Source: JANQKX01 sp039028695 (lineage in GTDB: Bacteria > Pseudomonadota > Alphaproteobacteria > Kiloniellales > Kiloniellaceae). From it: DNA of 16,812 bases. Below are positions 1 to 7,757 of this stretch, piece after piece. The position numbers and the translations under genes were made by a program. Location: positions 1 to 16,812 of the forward strand of contig JBCCHN010000118.1 of the NCBI GenBank assembly GCA_039028695.1, in the 5' to 3' direction. Under the pieces are notes generated by a model that ran no database searches, was not told the DNA's origin, and worked only from the letters and a program-made list of their open reading frames with translations. The first letter of the stretch is position 1. Each line of letters begins with the position of its first letter.

Positions 1-1
1 C

Positions 2-172
2 AGCTTTGACTCCAGCGATGATTCGACAAGCTATGACAGTGACAGCACAGATAGTGGATCAGATTATGGCGTCGCTGCTCAAGGGGCCTGGAGTTCTGGT
101 GATATGGGGGCTTATGATCGCATCATGAGTGGCACTCCCACAGGAGACGACTGCTACCGGTATAGTTGCTGA
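2..172 (+). CDS. C-terminal tail of an unidentified Ser/Asp-rich protein (5' end outside window)
   Basis: Frame 2 is open from the first base of the window to a TGA at 170-172, giving 56 residues. The first 22 residues are dominated by Ser, Asp, Thr and Tyr (DSSDDSTSYDSDSTDSGSDY), followed by a Gly/Ala/Trp patch and a tail ending in two cysteines (DDCYRYSC). The low-complexity acidic composition is typical of a disordered or surface-exposed tail and is unlikely for random DNA. No family is recognised. The gene enters from the left edge and points towards the permease cluster, which reads in the opposite direction, so the two converge. It could be a chance open frame, since only 56 codons are visible. 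Confidence 0.45.
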   Translation, partial: SFDSSDDSTSYDSDSTDSGSDYGVAAQGAWSSGDMGAYDRIMSGTPTGDDCYRYSC

Positions 173-495
173 TGCCTTGGCTCAAAGCGGCTTGTCGCCA
201 TTTTTGACGACTGCATGTGGTTGATTTTCCCCGTTCCGTAGTTTTTCATTAAGGGGCCGCAATCCGATGGATAGCGATATTTTGACGCGCGTAATATTGG
301 CGAATAACACTAACAGTGTGAAGCAGAAACGGTGGGATTTTCACCTCTTCACTCTAATCCAGACTCAAACTGAAATGGTGACGATAAAAGACCTTTAACC
401 AAAGTCGGGCGGCCCGAGATATTACAACGGGAGACAAAGTTGCCTACTCCAACCCTCTTTCGGAAAGTGCTCTAGCCTGGCTTTTTGCCAGCGGA
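173..495. other. Intergenic region between convergent genes; one weak 43-codon ORF
   Basis: This 323-bp AT-rich spacer separates the C-terminal tail at 2-172 from the stop of the AdiC-like permease at 496. A short + strand ORF (267-398, beginning MDSDILTRVILANN) follows an AAGGGG at an over-long spacing; nothing recognisable is encoded and it is probably not a gene. A short inverted repeat CTGGC-AAAAA-GCCAG lies just downstream of the permease stop (about 477-491). It has no T-tract, so it is at best a weak terminator. Confidence 0.4.
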
Positions 496-1914
496 TCAAT
501 TCAAAGAATCGTCCAAATTTCTGTCTTTAGTGCTACGTGACTTTTTAATACGGATGGCGACAAATACCGGAAGACCTGTAAGAAGCAGTAAAAACCCCCA
601 CATTGCGGCTTCAGCGCCGGCACCGTAGATCGTCACCATCGAGAACAGAAAGGCGACAATGGCAATGGGCAGGTAGGTCATCGGGTTCAAGTAGCCCAGC
701 CTTTTACCGACAGTCAGGAGAATAATGCCCTCGACAAAGCAACAAAATACATAAGGCACCATGTCCGTGACCGTCGATAGACGGACCACAAAGTCATAGA
801 CCTCGATCAGAGCTTTGGCGCCGGTAGACTGCAAAATCAGAATTGCCGTTGCCAGCGAAAGGGAGATGATAATACCCTTTGCAGGAACGCCTTTTCGATT
901 GAGCTCAGCAAAGGCCGACGGTAAGAGTCCGTGCCGCGCCGCCGCCAAGGGCACCTGGGACATGACCAGCGTCCATCCGTTGAGCGCTGCGATGGAGGAC
1001 AGCACAGCCGCAGCGGCGATCACATAGCCTGCCCAACTTCCCCACATTATTGACGCAGCATCCGAGAAGGGGGCACTGGATTGAGCGAGTGCGGGTCGAC
1101 CCATCACACCCATCACGGACAAGGTGCCAAAGGTATAGATCATGGCGGCCGTCAATGTGCCGGCAATCGTCGCGATAGCGATGGTGCGCCGGGGGTTTTT
1201 GATATCACCCGCCGGAACTGTGGCCGATTCAACACCAGAAAAAGCAAACATGGTGAAGGGCGCAGTTGCCGCCAGCGCTAGGAAAAAGGGCATAGGCGTT
1301 GGGTTAACTGGCGTAAAATGACTCCAGTCGACCCAGAACAATCCAATAAAAGCGACCGCCAAGAAGGGTACTAACTTGATACCCACGACAATTAGCTGGA
1401 ACCTTCCGGCTTCTTTGACGCCTCGCATGTTGAGGAGTGCTACGCCAATCATCGAACCAAGCGCAATCGCCAGTTTACCGGCCTGGTTTCCCGCCAAGCT
1501 GGGAATGAATACTTCCATGTAGTCCGCAACGGCAATGGCAATGGCCGGTAGCGATGCCCAAATTGAAATCCAGTAGCCCCATACCACAAGGAAACCGGCG
1601 AAATCCCCAAATCCTTTTCGAGTATAGGCATAAGGGCCACCTGTTTCCGGGGCGATGCGGCCCAGTCTGGCAAAAACCAAACCCAGGCACATGGCGCCGA
1701 TCGACATTACAAGCCATCCGATGATCGCGACGGCACCGTAGGGCGCCAATGCGGCGGGCGCCAAAAAAAAGCCCGACCCAACTACGTTTCCAACGACCAG
1801 GGCCACACAGGTCCATACACCGAGCGAAGCACCCGGAACTACTTCGTCCGTCATCGATCCGTCACTTGGAGTGGAACCTGGATCGCCTGTCTTGTTCATC
1901 GAGCCGTGAGTCAC
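496..1914 (-). CDS. APC-family amino acid/polyamine antiporter, AdiC-like
   Basis: This is an integral inner-membrane transporter of 472 residues with about 12 hydrophobic segments, the usual size for the APC superfamily. The first membrane segment carries the diagnostic unwound-helix motif VVGNVVGSGFFLAPAALA (compare GSG in AdiC/PotE), and the second segment is followed by PETGGPYAYTRKGFG, the conserved APC loop. The FAFSGVESATVPAGDIKNPRR segment near residue 230 matches the TM6 unwound region and following loop of AdiC-type antiporters. The start is a GTG at 1914-1912 that overlaps the TGA of the upstream permease (GTGA, 4 nt), implying translational coupling; an in-frame ATG at codon 6 (1899) is the alternative. 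Sharing an operon with the decarboxylase suggests exchange of a basic amino acid for its decarboxylated amine, but the actual substrate cannot be read from the sequence. Confidence 0.88.
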   Translation of the reverse strand: MTHGSMNKTGDPGSTPSDGSMTDEVVPGASLGVWTCVALVVGNVVGSGFFLAPAALAPYGAVAIIGWLVMSIGAMCLGLVFARLGRIAPETGGPYAYTRKGFGDFAGFLVVWGYWISIWASLPAIAIAVADYMEVFIPSLAGNQAGKLAIALGSMIGVALLNMRGVKEAGRFQLIVVGIKLVPFLAVAFIGLFWVDWSHFTPVNPTPMPFFLALAATAPFTMFAFSGVESATVPAGDIKNPRRTIAIATIAGTLTAAMIYTFGTLSVMGVMGRPALAQSSAPFSDAASIMWGSWAGYVIAAAAVLSSIAALNGWTLVMSQVPLAAARHGLLPSAFAELNRKGVPAKGIIISLSLATAILILQSTGAKALIEVYDFVVRLSTVTDMVPYVFCCFVEGIILLTVGKRLGYLNPMTYLPIAIVAFLFSMVTIYGAGAEAAMWGFLLLLTGLPVFVAIRIKKSRSTKDRNLDDSLN

Positions 1915-3350
1915 GATAATCCCGTGCTCACCAAACCAGTGGCCATCAAAAGGATTGCCACCGCGGCAATAAATGCCAGACCTATCGCCAGCCAGTTATC
2001 GTGGCCGACAAACAATGGTTCTCCCTCAGCGCGGTCGCGATGCGCCAGCCAATAAACACCAATTCCTGTCGCAAAAAGTACCGAAGACATGAGCAGGAAT
2101 CCTGGTCCCGCCGCGTAAAGCAACCAAGAGGCATAAAGGGTTCCCATTATCCCCGTGAAAATTGCTAGGCACTTTTTCTTTATACGGCTGGAGCCGTCAT
2201 TCACACCAGCCAACTTCCAAAGGTAGGCACAGCTCGCCAAATAGGGTGGCAAAACCATAACGCCCGTTATTTGGAGCAGAAAAAGCCAGGCGTCTTCGGC
2301 GAATAGTACTACGAATATGGTGGCTTGCATGGATAGGCTCGACATCCACAAGGCAGGTGCTGGCGAATGAAATCGGTTCGCCTTGGCCAGGGCTCTGGGA
2401 AACACACCATCTTTGGCCGCCTCATGTGGAACTTCAGCCACCAAGATTGTCCAGGAGAGCCAACAGCTCAGGAGCGCTAAAAGCACACCCAAATTCATGA
2501 AAATGGCGCCCCAATTCCCGACAATTTGCTTCAAGACGTAGGACGCAGAGGGATCCTTAAGCGATCCGAGTTCCTGTTGAGTCATTACGCCAAATGGCAC
2601 CACGGAGATGAGAACATAGATGCTCAAGCAAACAAAAAGGCCTATGAGCGTGGCTTGACCGACAAGTGCGGGATTCTTGGCCCGACCGGAAACAACAACC
2701 GCGCCTTCGATCCCGATAAAAGCCCAAAGTGTCACGAGCATTGTGCTCTTAACCTGGGCTCCCACGTCACCCAATTTGGCTTCTTCGCCCCAAAAATCCA
2801 ATTCGAAGTGGGGCAGTTGAAAGGCCCAAATGGCAAATCCAGCCATGACGGCCAAGGGGATCAATTTGGCCCCGGTCGCGATGGCATTGAGCATGGCGGC
2901 ACCGGAGACTCCCCTGAGTACCAGGAAGTGCATTCCCCAAATTAGGGCCGATCCGCCGATGACAGACGGCCAATTTTTGCCGTCGCCAAAGATAGGAAAA
3001 AAGTAGCCCAGGGCCTGCATGAACAACACGGCAAAGGCGACGTTGCCAAAAATGGAGCTCAACCAATAGCCCCAAGCCACTTCAAAACCAATAAAACGCC
3101 CAAACCCCTCTTGGGCATAGCGGTATATCCCGGCACTCAGATCTGGCCTCGCGTTTGAGAGAGTGCGGAAGGTGTTGGCCAAGAAGTACATGCCAAAGGC
3201 GGTAATGACCCATGCGATGATGACAGCACCGGCTGCTGCGCCCGCTGCCATGTTCTGGGGCAAATTGAAAATTCCTCCCCCCACCATAGAACCGGCCACC
3301 ATGCCGATCAGGCCAAGGAGTCCCAACTTTTTTGCGCTCGGTTCAGCCAA
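1911..3350 (-). CDS. Basic amino acid/polyamine antiporter, APC family, ArcD-like
   Basis: This is an inner-membrane transporter with about 12-13 hydrophobic segments and about 479 residues. The N-terminal GMVAGSMVGGGIFNLPQNMA is the APC first-helix motif in the form seen in ArcD/LysP-like antiporters, followed by RPDLSAGIYRYAQEGFG and a TM6-like FIGIEGAVVVSGRAKN. The open frame extends to an ATG at 3374, but that ATG has no ribosome-binding site. A strong AGGAGG (3356-3361) sits 5 nt before TTG at 3350-3348, giving a protein beginning (f)MAEPSAKKLGLLG, so TTG is preferred. It lies 68 nt downstream of the decarboxylase stop and its own stop overlaps the start of the second permease. The family exchanges arginine/ornithine, lysine/cadaverine or similar pairs; the pair used here is unknown. 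It is clearly different in sequence from the neighbouring AdiC-like permease, so the two are not a recent tandem duplication. Confidence 0.86.
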   Translation of the reverse strand: MAEPSAKKLGLLGLIGMVAGSMVGGGIFNLPQNMAAGAAAGAVIIAWVITAFGMYFLANTFRTLSNARPDLSAGIYRYAQEGFGRFIGFEVAWGYWLSSIFGNVAFAVLFMQALGYFFPIFGDGKNWPSVIGGSALIWGMHFLVLRGVSGAAMLNAIATGAKLIPLAVMAGFAIWAFQLPHFELDFWGEEAKLGDVGAQVKSTMLVTLWAFIGIEGAVVVSGRAKNPALVGQATLIGLFVCLSIYVLISVVPFGVMTQQELGSLKDPSASYVLKQIVGNWGAIFMNLGVLLALLSCWLSWTILVAEVPHEAAKDGVFPRALAKANRFHSPAPALWMSSLSMQATIFVVLFAEDAWLFLLQITGVMVLPPYLASCAYLWKLAGVNDGSSRIKKKCLAIFTGIMGTLYASWLLYAAGPGFLLMSSVLFATGIGVYWLAHRDRAEGEPLFVGHDNWLAIGLAFIAAVAILLMATGLVSTGLS

Positions 3351-3361
3351 GGTCCCCTCCT
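3348..3361 (-). promoter_or_regulatory. Ribosome-binding site that selects a TTG start for the ArcD-like permease
   Basis: On the minus strand CAGGAGGGGACCTTG places a near-perfect Shine-Dalgarno AGGAGG 5 nt before a TTG codon in frame with the permease. The upstream in-frame ATG at 3374 is preceded by a T-rich stretch with no purine-rich site. This argues that the protein starts at TTG, 8 codons inside the longest open frame. Confidence 0.6.
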
Positions 3362-3418
3362 GGCAGGTGTTCATGAAAAAGACTGAGCGAGTTAGTGGGA
3401 AGTGTCTCCAGCAATTGA

Positions 3419-5770
3419 CTATTCCCTGACTACATAGGTGTAGTATCGAATACGACCGTCTTCCTCTTCTCGGTACACTCCCTGTACTTCGTTTTCAAAA
3501 CCGGGCAGAAGGTTTTCGGTTGCCTCGAAAAGCCGGAAGTAGTCTATTTGCGGCTGGGCCTGCTCATCATAGCGTTCACCGGGAATGATGACGCCAATTC
3601 CCGGAGGGTAAACCAATGCAAGGGTGGCTGCCACCCGGCCCTTGACCTCCGACATAGGTACATAATCCACCTGGTTGGCGATTAAGGCGTTATGCGCTTG
3701 TTGGGGTGACATGGCCAATTCGGGAAAATGACGCTTCTGAAACTGTTGTTGCTGAAGGCGTTTGGCGTCATGCCGTTTGAGCAAGTCGTGCAGTTCCTGA
3801 GCAAGTTCTTGAATGCTCATGCCGTCATATCTTCCAGGGAATTGCCCGATAAGGTCCGGCAGCACCTCTTTTACCGATGCATTCTCATCGAAGAGTCTTT
3901 TGAAGCTGGTGAGTTCTGCCAACAAGGTTCCCGCTTTGCTGCGCTCTAGGCCCGGTGTCAAAAGGAAGAGAATCAAATTGAAATCGGTTTTTTCTGCTAC
4001 GACACCGCGGCTTCGAAGAAAGGCACCTAGGATAGGGGCTGGAATGCCCCACTCATCGTATTCGCCTGTTTGACGATCGATCCCCGGGGTCAGCAGCAGC
4101 ATCTTTGTCGGATCGACCATGGCGTAGTCGCCCTTGATGCGTTTGTAGCCATGCCATTTTGCTCCTTCTCGGAAGTGCCAGCACTGCTGCTCACGCATGA
4201 TTACGTCTGTTGGTAGGCTCTCCCAGGGGACATCTTGTTGATCATCAATGAAGTCCGACTTTTGAATCGTGACTAAGTCCGGGACAAAAGGGTCATAAAA
4301 CCATTGCCTGCGCGGGTCGCTCTCTTTTTCCCGAACGTCCGACGCAAGTTTTCGAATCTGTTTTCGAATATCGACCCCTAATCGCAGCGCCTCGTCCCAC
4401 AAGAATTGCCCGTTCTTTCCTTTCATCATCTGTGCGCCTACATCTAGCGAGGCGTACATGGGATAAAACGGCGAGGTCGAGGTATGCATCATGAAAATTT
4501 CGTTCACGCGCTTATGATTGACCCGGCGGTCTTGCCCTTTCAGGTGAGAATCTTTGACATGGAATTGAGAGGCCTGCGACATGCCGGCCAGTTGCTTGTG
4601 GGTTGACTGAACGGCAAAGATGCCAGGATCATCTTTGCCCAGGTTTTCATAACCCATGGCATAACGGCCTCGATAGACGGGATGGAATCGCATGAAGCCG
4701 CCCCAGGCCTCGTCGAACAAGATATAGTCGCAAAGCGGGCCCAGCTTTTCGAGTACGGTGTGAACGTTATAAATCGTTCCGTCATAGGTACAATTTTCTA
4801 GAATGGCCACGCGAAATGGACGGGGCTTTTTCCAGGCCTCGGGATCTGTGACCAGCGGATTTTCTCGGATCTGCTGGCGAATGCGGTCCTCATCTAAGGC
4901 GTCATAGGCGATCGGGCCAACCATGCCGAAATCGTTTCGGTCCGCGGCCAAGTAAACTGGAATTCCCCCATTCAGTATCAGGGCGGAATGGTGATGGGAT
5001 TTGTGGTTATTTCGATCAAAGAGGACGAGATCGCCAGCGGCTACCAACGACCCGTTCACCATCTTGTTGGACGTAGAGCTGCCGTTCAGTACGAAATATG
5101 TACGCTCAGCCCCAAATATTTTAGCGGCCTGTTGCTCGGCATCCCTGAAAGGGCCGGTCGGCCCGAAAATGTCGCCAAGATCTGGAACGAAGTTAAAATC
5201 GGCGCGCCAGAAGTTTTCTCCCAGGTAGTCAAACAAGATGCGGCCTATGGGGCTTTTCCGGTAGAAAATTCCCCCGTTATGTCCGGGGGCCAACCACATC
5301 TGATTGCCGGATTCTACATAATCGATCATGCCGCCGAAAAAGGGCGTTTTGAGGCCCTCGACATAGTCTTGATAGGCTCTGATGACATACTTGGCCGTAA
5401 AGTCAGGGGTATCTTCCTGCGGAAAAATCGTCCCTTTAATGAGATCCAACACATCTCCGGAAAGATCCGCAATGTGGTGCCGCTCAGTAACCACGAAGAT
5501 CGGAGATTCAAGTCCACGATGGCGGATGTATTGTACGATATCCGCGGTATTGAGTTCTTCGTTTTCCGCCTCCCAGCCAATCAGGAAGCACGCCAGCGAG
5601 GCATCGTTTTGGATCTGCATTTTGGCCTGAAAACTGGATTTCGCCGTCAGGACCTCGTAGCCGCGATCACGAATGGCGCGGACAATGGCTCGTACGAGAC
5701 GCCCGGTTACAGTTTCATCGTCAATTTCGCGATGCACTACCAGAAACTGAAAGAGCTTACTATATTCCAT
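3419..5770 (-). CDS. PLP-dependent Orn/Lys/Arg decarboxylase (AdiA/LdcI-type)
   Basis: The enzyme removes the alpha-carboxyl of a basic amino acid to give the amine plus CO2, consuming a cytoplasmic proton. At 783 residues it has the full layout of the inducible bacterial family: an N-terminal flavodoxin-like wing domain (about 1-130), a linker, the PLP fold-type I core (about 150-560) and a C-terminal domain (about 600-783). Visible landmarks are LNGSSTSNK (228-236, phosphate-binding loop), NNHKSHHHSA (254-263), FDEAWGGF (352-359, D353 for the pyridine nitrogen) and QSTHKQLAG (388-396, K392 as the PLP Schiff-base lysine). The start ATG follows GGAGGG at 5781-5786 with a 10-nt spacer. Both antiporters lie downstream on the same strand. 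Arginine is the favoured substrate because of the AdiC-like partner and the STHKQ.AG core, but lysine or ornithine cannot be excluded. Confidence 0.93.
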   Translation of the reverse strand: MEYSKLFQFLVVHREIDDETVTGRLVRAIVRAIRDRGYEVLTAKSSFQAKMQIQNDASLACFLIGWEAENEELNTADIVQYIRHRGLESPIFVVTERHHIADLSGDVLDLIKGTIFPQEDTPDFTAKYVIRAYQDYVEGLKTPFFGGMIDYVESGNQMWLAPGHNGGIFYRKSPIGRILFDYLGENFWRADFNFVPDLGDIFGPTGPFRDAEQQAAKIFGAERTYFVLNGSSTSNKMVNGSLVAAGDLVLFDRNNHKSHHHSALILNGGIPVYLAADRNDFGMVGPIAYDALDEDRIRQQIRENPLVTDPEAWKKPRPFRVAILENCTYDGTIYNVHTVLEKLGPLCDYILFDEAWGGFMRFHPVYRGRYAMGYENLGKDDPGIFAVQSTHKQLAGMSQASQFHVKDSHLKGQDRRVNHKRVNEIFMMHTSTSPFYPMYASLDVGAQMMKGKNGQFLWDEALRLGVDIRKQIRKLASDVREKESDPRRQWFYDPFVPDLVTIQKSDFIDDQQDVPWESLPTDVIMREQQCWHFREGAKWHGYKRIKGDYAMVDPTKMLLLTPGIDRQTGEYDEWGIPAPILGAFLRSRGVVAEKTDFNLILFLLTPGLERSKAGTLLAELTSFKRLFDENASVKEVLPDLIGQFPGRYDGMSIQELAQELHDLLKRHDAKRLQQQQFQKRHFPELAMSPQQAHNALIANQVDYVPMSEVKGRVAATLALVYPPGIGVIIPGERYDEQAQPQIDYFRLFEATENLLPGFENEVQGVYREEEDGRIRYYTYVVRE

Positions 5771-5908
5771 TCTGGCTCATCCCTCCAATAAGTGGCCCAA
5801 TATTAGTGCCGGTAACTGAATTGTCGCATAGAATTCCATTTATTTTGGCCCCAGCTGTGAAAATCTAGAGCTGATCCCCAAGCCATCGAAGAAGAGTGGC
5901 AAGCTGCC
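5771..5908 (-). promoter_or_regulatory. Leader between porin and decarboxylase, with an IS3-end-like motif
   Basis: This 138-bp spacer separates the oprB-like stop from the decarboxylase start. It contains the ribosome-binding site GGAGGG (5781-5786). A poor sigma-70-like pair (GCGACA, 16 nt, TAATAT on the minus strand, about 5801-5828) could allow separate transcription of the decarboxylase, but it matches consensus at only 4 of 6 positions in each box. On the + strand, AAGTGGCCCAA...TAGTGCC (5790-5809) resembles the IS3-type ends found at 9591, 11121 and 12372. No clear terminator is seen after the porin, so read-through is possible. Confidence 0.3.
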
Positions 5909-7174
5909 TCAAAAATCAATGCTGATTTCAAACCCGAATACTGCCGCGTCGGAAACCTCGCCGGTGCCGCCGGGATTGAAAATGTATTGGAACTGAGGGG
6001 TCACATAAAACCAAGGCCCAAATTGAAAACGGTGATTCACCTCGAAAACGGATTCATAGTCCTGATCAACCAAATCGTTGCTGAATTGCCCATAATAAAT
6101 CGCGACCGCCGAGATGTCGTTGTCGCGACCTGGCACCAAACCGCGATATAAAAGTCCCCCATAGGCGGCGAACGGCATAGTATTTTTGTCTTCTTCCGGC
6201 GCCAAGGTGAGCATGATCCAGGGCGTAAGGCCTTGCTGGCCCGGAACACCTTGTTCCTGGTAGACCATTTGATCCAGCATCAAGTAGCCGCCATAGTTCC
6301 CACTTTGGACGCGACTTGGATCATCAAGGCGGCTATAGTCACTGCTGTCGTAGTAAATGCCCAGCGCATAGTGCCCGGGCAGACCATCGGTTTTTTGACT
6401 GGAATGTGGCCGATATCCCAATTGCGCCATACTGAGGACGCCATCTTCTGGGTTGAAGCTAAAATCGATACCGTGAGTGGCATCAACTTGAACAGAAGGA
6501 TCCGCGTTGTAGGCACCCAGGGAAAAGTAGATTTCCGACGGCGATTTTACGGTTGCTTGCACACCCCATTGAGCGGTTGGATCTTCCGCGAAAGACGGGA
6601 TGTTTGTCGGAATGCTTAGGGGATTGGCATTGATCGCACCGCTTACATAATTGAGGTAAATCGGCGAGGTCGCGAAATCATTGCCGGGCGCCAGTCTGCC
6701 AATTTTTGCCGTGGCGAGGCCCTGCCAAAAACTCTGCCTAAAATAAGTCTCACTCAACCGCACGGAATCTCCGGTAAAAATCTCCGATGCGGTAAAGAAA
6801 TTTCCGATAACATCTGCCGAAAGATCTCGTCCGTCGCTCCAAGAGCCAGCTGCAAAAAAGGAAGAGCCTTTCAATCCGACAAGTTTTTCCAAATCGAAGG
6901 AAAGAGATCCGTACAACAAGGCTGAATAGGCTGTGCTTTGGGACTGCCCACCAATGGGGTTTCCAAGCACATTTGTGGTGTAGTTAAGCGCAGGGGTGAT
7001 GCCGCTTTGGTCCAACTCATCGCGGATCCCATCCCAATTGCCGGTCGCGGTGTCTTGTGCAAGCCAGCTGTCAAGTTGGGTTTGGCCCAATAGATCTCCC
7101 GACCATAAGAGCATTAAAGCTAAGGGCCAACAGACACAGATCCATAAGAATGAGTGCAACCGACTTAACGGCAT
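5909..7174 (-). CDS. OprB-family outer-membrane porin (carbohydrate porin family)
   Basis: This 421-residue precursor has an N-terminal signal peptide (hydrophobic core LWICVCWPLALMLLW, cleavage near residues 30-32 before TQLDSWLAQ). OprB family hallmarks are the early TGNWDGIRDELDQSGI motif, followed by TYFRQSFW...IGRLAPGNDFA, a PSFAEDPTAQWGVQA segment, and alternating amphipathic beta strands ending in an aromatic C-terminal FEISIDF, the outer-membrane insertion signal ending in Phe. OprB proteins form 16-stranded channels and were first described for glucose/carbohydrate uptake, but many homologues have unassigned substrates. The start ATG is preceded by a GGTGGGGGG stretch. It lies 138 bp upstream of the decarboxylase in the same orientation, so it may supply outer-membrane permeability for that pathway; this functional link is inferred from position only. 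Confidence 0.9.
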   Translation of the reverse strand: MPLSRLHSFLWICVCWPLALMLLWSGDLLGQTQLDSWLAQDTATGNWDGIRDELDQSGITPALNYTTNVLGNPIGGQSQSTAYSALLYGSLSFDLEKLVGLKGSSFFAAGSWSDGRDLSADVIGNFFTASEIFTGDSVRLSETYFRQSFWQGLATAKIGRLAPGNDFATSPIYLNYVSGAINANPLSIPTNIPSFAEDPTAQWGVQATVKSPSEIYFSLGAYNADPSVQVDATHGIDFSFNPEDGVLSMAQLGYRPHSSQKTDGLPGHYALGIYYDSSDYSRLDDPSRVQSGNYGGYLMLDQMVYQEQGVPGQQGLTPWIMLTLAPEEDKNTMPFAAYGGLLYRGLVPGRDNDISAVAIYYGQFSNDLVDQDYESVFEVNHRFQFGPWFYVTPQFQYIFNPGGTGEVSDAAVFGFEISIDF

Positions 7175-7310
7175 TCATTCCCCCCACCTATTTTGCTTGC
7201 CGAGAACAATGAACTATATTGCCGTCTGAGCGCAATGACCCGTTTGGACCAGAAAGTTTGATTGAATTTGAGGGTGAACAGGTGCCGTCTGCAAATCATG
7301 GACCCGCCTA

Positions 7311-7505
7311 GTGGCTTATTTCGATGAAAACGGCCTTTGCGAGGCCTTCAATGGCCGCCTGCGCCATGAATGCGTGAATGAGATCCTAATCTCGAGTTTG
7401 CGCGAGACACTAGGGATCACCGAAAATTGGAAGATTGCCTACAGCAACCAAAGACCACATTCCGCCTTCAAGTGGACAATACCAAACGAATTCGCCACAT
7501 CTTGA
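7311..7505 (+). pseudogene. IS3-family transposase (OrfB) C-terminal remnant
   Basis: The about 60 residues translated here, with motifs ENGLCEAFNGRLRHECVNE and YSNQRPHSAFKW, match the C-terminal end of the IS3 OrfB integrase core. There the family reads NG..ESFNGRLRDECLNE and later YN..RPHSSL. The glutamate of EAFNG corresponds to the last residue of the DDE triad. The region carrying the two aspartates is absent: upstream lies only the oprB promoter region, so roughly 80 percent of the transposase is gone. The remnant has no credible start and no ribosome-binding site. It is a fossil of an insertion between the porin and the sigma-factor module. Confidence 0.75.
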
Positions 7506-7757
7506 TCCGGATTAAGCCAGGACAAGACGGACTAGGTCACATAACCTTGTCCTGCATAAATCGCTAATGCCTCGGCGGATCAAGCTTGGGAAAAAGCAAT
7601 AGGTCAAAATTATTTGAACCCAAGCGATAGGACTCCAGCCTTAATCTGAGTAAAGATGTTTTTTTCCCTTTGGCCCAATTCTCGTTTGGGCTCATTCCTT
7701 TAGATGTGAAAATGTCGTCTAGCCAACCGGCTAAACAAGGGTCAACGGCTTGGAAGC
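7506..7757. other. Intergenic spacer with small inverted repeats downstream of the anti-sigma gene
   Basis: No gene is seen in this 252-bp stretch. It holds two short inverted repeats: TAGCC-AACC-GGCTA (about 7719-7732), 26 bp beyond the anti-sigma stop on the minus strand, and GCCCAA-N7-TTGGGC (about 7673-7691). In neither case is the hairpin followed by a T-run in the direction of transcription, so they are only weak terminator candidates. The left part presumably contains the decayed right end of the IS3 remnant. Confidence 0.3.

Noticed and set aside
477..491. CTGGC-AAAAA-GCCAG hairpin after the AdiC-like permease as an intrinsic terminator
   Set aside because: The stem is only 5 bp and no T-run follows on the minus strand.
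2526..2945. 139-codon + strand frame opposite the ArcD-like permease
   Set aside because: It is a shadow frame of a clear membrane protein; the translation has no domain and no ribosome-binding site.
4988..5791. Long 267-codon open frame antisense to the decarboxylase N-terminal region
   Set aside because: It lies wholly opposite a well-supported decarboxylase, has no recognisable domain, and its openness follows from codon bias on the other strand.
7673..7691. GCCCAA-N7-TTGGGC hairpin next to a T-run as a terminator
   Set aside because: The T-run lies upstream of the hairpin on the + strand and reads as A-run on the minus strand, so it fits neither direction of transcription.
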